Source: Welwitschia mirabilis
Lineage: Eukaryota > Gnetophyta > Gnetopsida > Welwitschiales
Length of the DNA stretch: 64,000 bases
Reading direction: 5' to 3'
NCBI GenBank assembly: GCA_051453625.1
Contig: JBOZIK010000001.1
Span: 260,909,895-260,973,894 of the forward strand
Positions 1-10,859 of the stretch are shown here, piece after piece. The translations under genes and the position numbers were made by a program. Under the pieces are notes generated by a model. The model did no database searches. It had not been told where the DNA came from and worked only from the letters and a program-made list of their open reading frames with translations. Positions within the stretch are counted from its first letter, which is position 1; every line of letters starts with the position of its first letter.

Positions 1-748
1 CCTTTCGAATGAACTTTATCGAGTTAATACATTTTGTCATGCATCTTTACTCAGGTACTATTATGATATTTTCCTTTAGAGTTTGCTAAGTTAGTATTTA
101 GACTAAGTAAAACAATCTTCTCCATGTTCCTTATGTCTATTTCCCCTCTGCTTTTTTTCTGTTTTCATGTTTATCATTTTCTAGCCATTTTTTTTCCATT
201 TTCTTTTTTCTTAGTTCAGTAGTTTTGTAGTCTTTTCTTTTAAGTCATTTTTCCTTTTCGTTAGTTTAGGTAATTTGGGATGCATTACATACTTTAAGTG
301 AGGGGCAGGATACACGTATATCTTCAATATTGTAGATTTCTGATCTAATTTTTTTGATTATAATGAATCATTATTGTAAATCCTCCTTAATTTTTACATG
401 ATTATACTTAACTATCTATCATAAGAGGAGTTATTTTCCAGAATTTTATAACTAATGAAAAATCTATTTTCTGTCACAGGTTCCAGAATTTGAAAATCTT
501 TTAAGGAGCCTGTCGTCTCCTTTATCGTCCAGACGACAGACCGGATGACAACATACATCTGATACTTCACAAGTATTTTATTCAATTTTTAAATTTTTTT
601 AGAAATTTAGATTCAAAGTTATTACATATACACTTTTGTCAGATACTTTCCTTTACCTGTCTTAGTTTTTATTGTTTTAAAAGTTGGCTTGTAAACACAG
701 TTTACTGCCTAGTTTTGTCAGGGACTGACAAGGCTAAGTGGGGGACTA
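1..748 (+). mobile_element. 3' internal region of a family-G LTR element
   Basis: This is non-coding internal sequence upstream of a polypurine tract; the element enters from outside the window. It is assigned because bases about 700-748 match the segments before the other family-G LTRs (reverse strand at 14658-14720, 17759-17800 and 21172-21230), with a shared run like GACTGACAAAGGCTAAGTGG. A purine tract, AAGTGGGGGAC, stands just before the LTR start. A GTCGTC dyad module lies at about 510-555 and resembles those inside the LTR. No protein domain is visible. Orientation is plus, opposite to the array at 13427-30020. Confidence 0.65.
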
Positions 749-1668
749 TGTTACTACGCCAACTTAAGTGTATTTGATAGGGTATTTTGAGTTATTTTGC
801 AGATAAACTAACAGATAAATGCCTAGTTTCTATGACAATTGAGAATCTAGGAGCACAAGACAAAAACATGTAGTTTATCAGATAATCCATGAAGATTTCA
901 TATAGATATAGATAAATTGTATTTTCAGATGACTATTTCTGCAAACAACCAGATATCAGACTAACAAAGGATGAGTAGAAGATTGTCATCCTCTATGTCA
1001 TCCAGACGACAGTCAAGATGACAACCCTAGTTCGACAGATGACAGACTTAATTCCAGATAGCTTGCAGTTGAAATGAACATCTTATCATTAGACTCCATT
1101 GTCCATCTCATCTTCGAGATGACATCAGTGGACGACATCTACAGAATCAATCGACAAGAGTTTGCATGAAGATCACAGATAGTTAAACTGGAAGCAAACT
1201 AGATAACTCATTGTAAAAACCCTGTCGTCCCCTCCATCGTCTGGATGACCACCTGGACGACACTGTCCTCTGATACTTTTACACATTGTATTCCCAAGTT
1301 GTCACTTGTTAATTGCAACTTTTCCTTTCATGTTAGCTAGAACTGTTGTTATGCTTTTCTGTTAGTCTCTTTTCCATTTCTACCTATAAATAAAGCTCTC
1401 CCCCTTAATCCCTAATCATCTTCAATAGTACTTGACATTATCGTGACAGAAGATCTTAGGACCAGAGAACTATCTTGTAATCCAGAGAGACGTTACCTTG
1501 GTGTTGGGCGGCGTATCCTTCATTGAGGAACGGCTACTGTGAGATACAGATGCATTTTTACATTTTAATATGAATTACTCTTTTTGTTAAGAATTACAGG
1601 AACTTATCCCTCATAGTTTATGTTGTTCTAGATTCGTGACAGGTTTCTTTAATTATATAGATTATGAG
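749..1668 (+). repeat. 3' LTR of family-G element (best-preserved copy, cut by gap)
   Basis: The LTR starts TGTTACTACGCC immediately after the polypurine tract. It contains a TATA box at about 1384-1393 and three GTCRTC dyad modules in U3 (about 983-1025, 1099-1140, 1222-1263). Its R/U5 part near 1490-1540 (GTGTTGGGCGGCG, then CATTGAGGAACGGC) matches the reverse strand of 29340-29400. It keeps more CpG than the other copies, so it looks younger. The 3' boundary falls in or near the 175-N gap. Confidence 0.7.
1384..1393 (+). promoter_or_regulatory. TATA box of family-G LTR promoter
   Basis: CTATAAATAA lies upstream of a pyrimidine-rich stretch. The same motif sits at the equivalent place, on the minus strand, in three other family-G LTRs: about 14112-14120, 17123-17133 and 29481-29488. 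Conservation of position across four copies supports it as the U3 core promoter. Confidence 0.6.
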
Positions 1669-1843
1669 NNNNNNNNNNNNNNNNNNNNNNNNNNNNNNNN
1701 NNNNNNNNNNNNNNNNNNNNNNNNNNNNNNNNNNNNNNNNNNNNNNNNNNNNNNNNNNNNNNNNNNNNNNNNNNNNNNNNNNNNNNNNNNNNNNNNNNNN
1801 NNNNNNNNNNNNNNNNNNNNNNNNNNNNNNNNNNNNNNNNNNN
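1669..1843. other. Assembly gap (175 N)
   Basis: A run of unknown bases. It hides the end of the family-G LTR and whatever separates it from the next element. Confidence 0.99.
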
Positions 1844-1912
1844 TTGTATTTTGCATCTTATTATAATTAACAGGATTGAAATTGAAACATGAACTATTGC
1901 ACAAATACACAC

Positions 1913-2635
1913 TGCAACATAGTCTCATTTAAGTATTAAAAGTATGAGGTTAATCATAACTCAAAATCAAGGATGAATAACTACTAGTTCATAAAAACCA
2001 AGAACTACATTATGCTAATAAAATAAGATAATACTAATACAAAATCCTCAAGTCTAGCCTTAAAGCTAAACTACTTCCAAAAGAGGCAGCTTATAAAGTC
2101 ATGTTAATAATTGATGTTTTAATGTTTTTAACAATTTTTTCTAGTGAAAGATTATTATAAATGAGGACACTCGACCATTTTTATAGGAAAAAAGAAGACT
2201 ATAATTTTTCTCAATTAGGGTTTTACACTTTAGGATTTTAATTAAAAATTTCACACTTCTATGATTGTAGAATTTGTAAAAGTTTGATATCATAATTGTT
2301 TGATTTCATAAGAAGAAATTAATCACTTTCCTAAGATGACTTTAGAATGTAGCTTTTGAAATGTTTTGCTCAAAAGGACCAATAGCACCAATGATCTAGA
2401 TGATAAATCTAGTGACCTAGATGATAGTACTAGTGTTTTTTGCTAAGTTTGATTCATCTTTTAACATTTGATTCTTGAAAAATTATTTTAATTGAAATTA
2501 TTATGGAAAAATGAACAAGCCCATAAAATATGTTAAAAAGGGTTAAATACATAATTTTATGATAACTCACCTATTTTAATGTCTTTATCTAATCTACATA
2601 TACTTCATTTGAATAACAATTTTTACATGTTATCA
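1913..2635 (-). repeat. 3' LTR of the 1913-9108 element
   Basis: Aligns to 8412-9108. Shared stretches include TTAGGGTTTTACACTTTA, GCTTTTGAAATGTTTTGCTC and the terminal TTTTTACATGTTATCA. The inner edge is fixed by the adjacent polypurine tract. The outer edge is fuzzy and lies close to the 1669-1843 gap. Confidence 0.65.
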
Positions 2636-5600
2636 TACCCCCTAACTAGACTTTTTTGGACTCTTAGTAAAAAGCATAAAAAAGTAGGATTTGACATGGA
2701 AAAATTATAAAGAAAAATATTCAAGTTTGAGAATGATGCAAATTTTGAAAGTTCTTTACCACTATTTTTTATAAAATAAGACATTAAAAATTAGAAAAAT
2801 TCTTTGAGAAATGGATGACATATCCTCTGATCAAAATTGAACTTTATTCTTAAAGTTTACAAGATAGGAAAATTTAATACAACTTTTGAGAATAATAAAG
2901 TTTTGAAAAGAGATATTTCCATTACATGAGTTTTTATTACAATTAGAAGAACAATATGATAAAAAAATTTAAAATAGCATGCATATAAGAAAATGTGCAA
3001 TTTTAACTAATGATCATCTATGAGAAACTAATCTTTCAAATTTTTCATCCATTTTATGTTGTTTACAAGAGATGTCATTTTGGGATTTACTAATCTTATT
3101 CATTTTACCTTATAATTTGCTAATCCAAATCTTATGTTCTCATAGAACTTGTTTAATAAATCTTGCTTTAGAAGAAGAGCATGAATAATGTAAAGAATGA
3201 GAGGAAGGAGAAGAAGGAGGGAAATGATAAGTTTCTTTAATAAGCTCATTACCCTCGTCGTGAGTTATTAGAGGTACATAGAAAGTGATATGGAATAATA
3301 ATGCAAATTGGAGAAGGATCATGCTATATTTATTCTTCTTGCTTAGGTTGTTATTGTTGATGTTTCCGTAGGTTTGAATCTATGTTCTTTCACTTTTTGA
3401 CTTGCATTATTCTACTAGAAGTAATGGTTTTAAAGTAAGCTCTATTTTAACCTTTACAATCTATGGTTTGATATAAGTTATTATATATAATATTAAAAAT
3501 CAAGTAGGGCAATAAAATCTTACTCTTATGTCCTACATGATTGATGATAACTCTAAATACAAACTTGGTAATGTTCAAAGGTATATTTTCTTAGATAATT
3601 CTAAAATGTTCTAAATGGATACTATAGATGTCTATGACATGTAAAGTGGGTAGCATGTTATGAATGATAAAGTGAAATAAATAAAGTTGGTTATTATGTA
3701 CAAACTTATAAGGTAATGCTCCTTCTTTATTAGGTTCATATTCTATGTCTATGACATGACAACAATATTATAAAGTTTTCAATAAAGTAAATGAAAAATC
3801 CTCTAAATTTTCCACTTCTAAAACAATTTCAAAATCAATTAAAAAATTGAAAATCAAGGATTGTGTATACAAGAATATATTACTTAAGGATTTTTATCAT
3901 CAAATTTAGCATTTCAATAAAATTCGAGCACCTATTTAGGGTAGTTCAATGTATTGGTTTTATCCTTTAGTTTCAATTCTTACAAGGTAGAATAAAGCAT
4001 ACATGTTAAAGGAGGAGTAAAAATTCCTTATTTAATAAAGTATCCTTATATTCCACTCATTTTTCTTGAAAAATCAATAATAGAATAGAGAAGAAGCATA
4101 AGAATGTTGCATAGGAGAAAAGAGAAAATAAAATAGCTCAATGTTAATTTTGAAAAATGGACTAGAAATTAGATTCATGAGAAATATCATGAAAGACTAA
4201 TGGAAAAAAAAAAATTCAATAGACATACTCTATAGTGCATTGAACTAACAGACATGAAAGAAATCTATAAATGAAATTCAGACACAGGTGGTGGCAAAAG
4301 GGTAAAGGTGATGATGAAGAAAGGTAACAGGTCAGCCATTTACATAGATAGATCTTGGGATTTAACTAAGAGATGAAATGCAATAGAGGATGAGAGCTGA
4401 TCTTGTAAGAGTAATGGAATTAAAAGGGGTGTTATAGGTTCTTACAAAAATAAGGATGAATTAGAACCATAGGATTATCCAATTTCATCAATGGCTATGA
4501 TTTAATTATCATGAATTAAGGCATGAATCAAAAAGGTATTTTCATAATAAATAATACTATGTTTTTAGATGTGTTTTATTATAGAATGAAATGATAAAAT
4601 TGGAGATGCTAATAGATGAAATAATTATAAAATGCAATGTAAAATAATCATCAATTATAAATTGTTATGAATGCAAAAGGCAAAATATCTAGTTAATGTC
4701 CACTTTATTGAATTTTTTATGAATTCTGTTTTTATTAAAATGAATTAAAATTTTAAATAAATAAGATACTCATTAATTAAACTTATAAAATTTCAAATTT
4801 TAGTAAGCAAATTCTTAAGTATATATGTTAAGAAAAGTAAACACAAAATAATCTCAATGTTCCACCTTTCCTTTCCATAATTTACCTTTTTTACAATCTC
4901 ACATGTTCCTTGTTTTAAATATTTAAATCATATTAAGCATCTAGTATTATGATATTTTCTTTTAATAGAATTAAGCATGTTATTTTCTAAAGAAATCAGT
5001 GCTACATTACTAGAGAGTGTCTATATCCCTAATGCAGTTGACCATGTTATAAGTATATTAATTATCAGTGAGCATCCATATTCCTAATGTAGTTAACTAA
5101 ACCTAATTGATTGATCAGAATAAAATATTCTTCATAAGAGGTTTCATTAGCTTATTAGCCTAATTGAAAAATATCTTATCCCCAAAAAATACTTGAAAAT
5201 AAAAGGTATAATATGAAGGTAGATTCCATCTTTTGCATCCATATTTTCAAAAATTAGAGATCTCTAGTAAAACTAACCTTGACAAATAACTCAAAATAAA
5301 CATAACCTATTTTTGATTAGTATAACTTCTTTCAAATTCTACCTAGACTTTACTGATAATATGATTAATTATTAATCATTTATTTATTAAGGGTTATCAA
5401 CTAGGTTTATTGAGTCTTATGAATTTGTGGATGAATATAGAGGTGGATGATTAGTAAGTCTTATGAGTTGACACCATGCTAGAAGAGGTGGGTGATATAG
5501 TTTAAGATGGTAATGGATTATTCTATGATATAAATGAAATTTTGAATTACTTAGGTGAAATGGCTTAAGGTGATTATTATACGAGTGGCAATGCTTTGAT

Positions 5601-7683
5601 GGTTTTATGAGAGATAAATTGTTTGGTAAAATTGGGTTTGTTATGCATATATCTATACACTCTAAGTCTAATTTAAAAGAAAAATTTAATATAAAATTAT
5701 ACAATAAAACTAAAAATTTCTCATATTAGAGTTCTCTAAAGTGATGCATGAAAAGAGGCTCAAAATGGAGAAGGTTAAGTGAACTAAGAGTGTATTTACT
5801 TTGATCTGATGAGGTGTCTTAAATTGGGAGATTATCCATGTAGATGTGCATGCATGAATTTATGAAATTAGAAAGGATACCATTCATTCAAGTGGTAAAA
5901 TCTATGCATATAGAGTATAAAATATTCCATGCTTTAACTTATTTCTACATTTCCAATAAATCATATAAGACATTATTCTGAGATAAAGACAATGGTAGAG
6001 TACAAACCATTTTGTGAAATGAGTTTTTATTAGAAAAGGCCTGAGTAATTTCCTTTAAAAGTGGTTCTGACTCAATTAAAGATTTGTGTTTTATGTTAAT
6101 TCTTGAATATTATTCAAGAAACATTAATGAGATGAAATCATTTTACTTATAAAGTTATTGAGGAGAAGGGAAGATTCCTACATATGATGGATCTTATATG
6201 GGTTCTTTGTTAATGCTCTTCCCCTCGTAAAGACTACTAGGGAATTATTCCTCATTTGATTGTTCATGCAACAATGGTTATAACTCAAATAACGATTCTT
6301 CTTACATGTTTTCCTTCTCATTCATGTTTCTTATTGACCCATCCTTTGATGTATAAACTCTTCTCAATTGTAGAACTTTTATAAAGTGGATACTCATACT
6401 CTAATATGTTCTCATCCTCTAGGTCCTCATTGGTTTCCATATTAGTTTCTTCCTTACTCTTAAAGGATATGATTTAAGCTTTATCAATTTTACTAGTATT
6501 AATTATTTCAATGTTTTTAAGAGTTCTAGGATTAAGTTCATGGAGTGTGAAAAGCTCTTCCTCTTTAGGTTAGTCAAGTAAGTCCTCCTCATGTGATTAC
6601 TCAAACTCTAACTTCTTATCAGGTTCTTTCTTACTCCTAAAGGATATAACTTGGGTATCTTTTATAGGCATATCCTCTAACTCACATTGGTTAAATGAAG
6701 GAGGGATGAAATGGGTATTAAGAATTTTAGCTATTCTTTCTAAAAATCTTTATAGGTCCTCATTCAAGAAATTTAAGAAATATTACTAAGTATTAAAAGA
6801 TATCTAAGTAGCACATTTTAGAAATCTCTATAGGGTATCTTTTAAAAAATCTAAAGATTATTGTTAAGTATAAGAAGATGAAGGGTATTTGTTAAATGAT
6901 GAAGAATACAAAAAAAGAAGATGAAGGGTGTTAATAAGATAATAAGGGATAAGAATTATGAGCGATGATGGAATGTTTAGATTCATAATTCCTTTAGTGA
7001 GGATCTAGTTTATGCATAATAGAAGGTTGAAGAAAATATGGAAGGATATCTATGTACTCAGGATGAAGGTAATCCCTTAAGGGTTTTTTAGATTCTTCTA
7101 TAGTATGTTTAGATTAAATGTAATTAGGTAAGCTATAAGAATTCTAGTAAACAAGTGTATCTTCAACATTAGGCTCATAAGTTGAAAATAGATTTTGGTA
7201 TTTAGGGGTCATTTTATATAGTCTCCCAAAAGGATCTTGACTTTGCTTTATTTTTGTATAATTTTAGAAAACAGGATATAAAATCCATCATTAGGTTCTT
7301 TTTTCATAAATATGTGAGGTTTTAGGAGGGGGATTCATACTATAAAGTGTTTAAGAGGTTCGACAACTTTTATATGTAAAATTAAAGGAAATCCTAAGAA
7401 AATAGAGTGATAGCATTGTTAAGGTCTATAGCAGAACCAGTTATTTTAGGTAAAATGCTTAAAAATTTAAATAAAAGCATTATTTTTAGGGCTATACAAA
7501 ATGGTTTTCATAATAGAAAGCAAATAATATCTGGTAGGAATTGGAAATGATAGAGAAATGAAAATAAAATCTAAGAAAAAAAGTCCTAAAGATTTTTTTT
7601 AAAATAAATTTTAATAGGAAATACTAAAATGCATTAAAAATAGAAACTAAATATTGTAATGAAAATTCTAGAAGTAAAAAAAG

Positions 7684-7684
<1 letters not shown>

Positions 7685-7746
<62 letters not shown>

Positions 7747-7830
7747 NNNNNNNNNNNNNNNNNNNNNNNNNNNNNNNAAAATTCAATAACAATAGAAAAT
7801 AAATATTCTAATGAAAATTCTAGAAGTAAA

Positions 7831-7869
<39 letters not shown>
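7685..7869. repeat. Two (AC)n tracts flanking a 31-N gap
   Basis: AC dinucleotide runs at 7685-7746 and 7836-7869. Each is preceded by nearly the same unique sequence (ATGAAAATTCTAGAAGTAAA). N occupies 7747-7777. The doubled flank is either a short tandem duplication or an unresolved assembly overlap. Confidence 0.9.
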
Positions 7870-7870
<1 letters not shown>

Positions 7871-8411
7871 GGATGATTCTATATAGTCTTTAATGTTTTA
7901 TTTTTAATCTTCTCTTAGGTTATAAACATATATAAAAGTTTTTAGACCTATAAAAATGTTCATTATTGTGATTATAGTAGAGTCTCAATGTTATTCTTTC
8001 TATAGGGATAGAATGAAGTATAAATCTAAATAAAGATAACACAAAGTATCTTAACTTGAAAAAGATGAAACTAAAATAAAAATAAAGTGTAAGATGGGGT
8101 TTAAAATTGAATGACAAAGTAGGAAAATGAGTTAACTCTAAAGGTCTAACTTTAATCATCCAACATAAAACCTTCACTTTAACATTATCATGTAAATTCT
8201 TGAAACAAAGCTTAAGTTATCAAGTTATGATGGCTTAGGTTATGGTGATATAATCTCATTTACAACATGAGTGTTGATGAATTCCTTAGTTACTTTAATC
8301 CTTCATAGCCTTTCATAAGCATGAAAAGTAAGAACTAATGTGTTCAAGATCCATTAAAAAAATAACTATAACCAAGAAATAAACTTAAATAACGAACTTA
8401 ATAAGATACTT

Positions 8412-9108
8412 AATAATGTAGTCTCATTCAAGTATTAAAATTATAAGATTAATTACAACTCCAAATCAAGGTTCAATAACTACTATTTCATGAAAACTAG
8501 GAATTACATTACATTGATGAAAGAAGGTAAGACTAATATAGACACCTCAAACCTAGCCTAATCCTAAAAGGACGAGCTTAAAAATCCATGTTAAGGGTTT
8601 ACATTCTAAGGTTTTTAACTATTTTCACTAGCCAAAGATTGTTACAAAGGATGGTACTTATGCCTTATTATAGGAAAAAATAGGGTTAGGATTTCTTAAT
8701 TAGGGTTTTACACTTTATAGTTTTTAATTAAAAATTTGACACTTTTACAACTACATAAATTGTTGAAGTTTAATGCTATAATTACCTAATACCATAAGCA
8801 AAAATTGATTACTTTCCTGAGATAACTTCAAATTATAGCTTTTGAAATGTTTTGCTCCAAATGACTAGTGGCATTGGTGACTTCAATGGTGACACTAATT
8901 TTTTCTACTGAGTTGATTCATCTTTTGACTTGTGATTCTTAGAGCCACATTTCACTTGAAATTATCATTGAAAAATATATAAGTTCACAAATTATGTTGA
9001 AAAGTGTTAAAGATATAATTTTATGATAAAATAGCTATTTTAATATCTTCACCTAAGCTAAATTGGTCTAACACAATTGATATGAATATTAATTTTTACA
9101 TGTTATCA
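8412..9108 (-). repeat. 5' LTR of the 1913-9108 element
   Basis: Partner of 1913-2635, ending CATGTTATCA on the plus strand. I could not find a primer binding site next to its inner edge (about 8370-8411), so the priming tRNA is unknown. Confidence 0.62.
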
Positions 9109-10150
9109 CCAATAACATAATATGTTNNNNNNNNNNATAACTATATTTTAAATAACATATTTTAAAGAAGTATGTTGAATAGATGCAAAAGAAGAAATGG
9201 TATAAAACTAGATATATTAGATCATTTACAACATGTAACCAAAATTATGCCTTTCTCATCCACAATTGATTAGTAATTAAAAGAAGAAGAGGCCTTATGC
9301 ATGATGATAATCACAATGAAAGACCTTGAGACCATGTAATAAATTGAAACCTCAAGAAAAATTTAAGTGGATTTTGATACTTCTAAATATTTTTTCTAGA
9401 TTCTTAATATTTTAGAAAATTAAAGTAGTAAACTTTTTGAGTGAAAATGCAATCCTTAGCATGCATGATTAAACTATACCTATGCATTGTCAAAGTAACC
9501 TTTACAAAATAATGTATCTTAAGAACATTATTAAAGGAAAAATTTTATTTACTAGGGACACATCTAATGCAACTAATGATTTTTCATTCTAAAGGGTGAA
9601 CAATTAGTAAAATATTTGGAACTTTTACATAGCATTAAATACAAAAATAATTGAGAGCATTCAAATTAAAATAAAATTTGGATTTACCTACTACCAAGAT
9701 CAGGTACCTAGATAAAATGTAAAGATCTAAAGCTTTATAAAACCTTTTAGAAGTTGCAAAATCCACCAGAATAATCCCTTAGTGAAATATTATAATGGAA
9801 AACCTCGAGACCATGAATAGTAATAATATGTTTATTATTCATTGAAATTGAAACATGATGCAAAAGCAACCCACAATCTAAAGAAAAATATATCATGAAG
9901 AAAAAATAGTAGATATCTCTTCAAACACATTACTTAGCTAGATATCTTCTCAGATACATTATCTATTAATACATAATCAATAATAGAATGATTTGGAAGT
10001 GATCCTTTAAAAAGAAGAGGCCAAGAATCTTTAAGTGAGGCAATGTGCATAGGGTTAGTTTTGCGAAGCCACTTATGATGTTGATAGTCCATTCAGAATT
10101 AGTGGTATATTATTGAGTTTTTATTTTAAAAACATTATAGTTATTTGTTT
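9109..10150. other. Unassigned AT-rich stretch
   Basis: Contains a 10-N gap at 9127-9136. I saw no ORF, LTR pair or domain. It probably consists of old repeat debris or the 5' part of the LINE that becomes readable further right. Confidence 0.4.
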
Positions 10151-10171
10151 TATTAAGTAATTTTTTTTTTT

Positions 10172-10240
10172 TGTGTGTGTTTGTGTGTGTGTGTGTGTGT
10201 GGGTGTGTGTGTGTGTGTGTGTGTATGTGTGTGTGTGTGT
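10172..10240. repeat. (GT)n microsatellite
   Basis: An imperfect GT run, with interruptions such as GGGTGTG and GTATGTG, following a poly-T stretch. Confidence 0.9.
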
Positions 10241-10859
10241 AACTATTTAAATTTATAAAAAATTAATTTAGATTAAATGTCATTTAAAGATGTTTAACAT
10301 AAAGCAAGATACATATGTTATATGTTCTTAATTAAAGTGTCATCCATTTGGTAAATAATAAGACTTTTCATAAAGAACTAATAATATTAATATGGAACAT
10401 TGTTTTATTTAAAAGTCTTCACAAAATAATATGGTTCATTTATTAGGGATACACATAAACAAAAATGCTCTTAACATGTTGATAAATTTTATAACTATTT
10501 AAAAGGGTTTTTATACTATATAATATTTAATTTAATAGGAAATATAATCCACTAAATATTGAGAATATTATTTGTTCTTGCATTCTTATAAGAGCACATG
10601 AGATGTGATACTTTTAAAATTGTATTTAATGCTTTTATACTAGACTAGAAAGTTTTTACTAATGCTAAAAAAGTTATGCAATTAAAAATAGAAAAATAAA
10701 AATTAGTTAATTAACCTTTTAACCCATTGTATTAACTTTTTTTTAATTTCTAAAATGGTTTTAAGTTGTAGATGTAATTTTTATGTTTGAAAATTATCAA
10801 ATATTTTTAGAATTTACTAAGTAATTAAGGCTTTATTTTATAATTTTGATGTTAATAGA

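Larger units (their letters stand above)
1913..9108 (-). mobile_element. Decayed LTR retrotransposon, about 7.2 kb, no recognisable pol
   Basis: Two direct repeats (about 1913-2635 and 8412-9108) align along their length and begin, on the minus strand, TGATAACATG. A minus-strand polypurine tract, TCTAGTTAGGGGGTA, lies directly inside the lower LTR at about 2636-2650, fixing the orientation. The same tract type (TTTAGTTAGGGGGTGTT) precedes the 3' LTR at 61792, so the two are probably related. The 5.8-kb interior gave no readable protease, RT or integrase by eye. Around 6400-6720 the minus strand gives an acidic, lysine-rich reading with a repeated ISFKSKEE-like motif, which may be a gag or leader remnant. 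The interior also holds CA microsatellites and two gaps. No target duplication is recognisable. Confidence 0.6.

Noticed and set aside
510-1263. GTCRTC modules as a CRISPR array
   Set aside because: Repeat copies are diverged, spacing is irregular, and they recur inside LTRs of a plant retroelement family; no cas genes.
1636-1928. Four ORFs consisting mostly of X
   Set aside because: They exist only because N is translated as X across the 1669-1843 gap; the same holds at 7668-7868 and 20555-20842.
5417-5704. 95-codon minus-strand ORF
   Set aside because: Composition is His/Tyr/Asn-rich with no motif, inside an LTR-element interior; no support as a gene.
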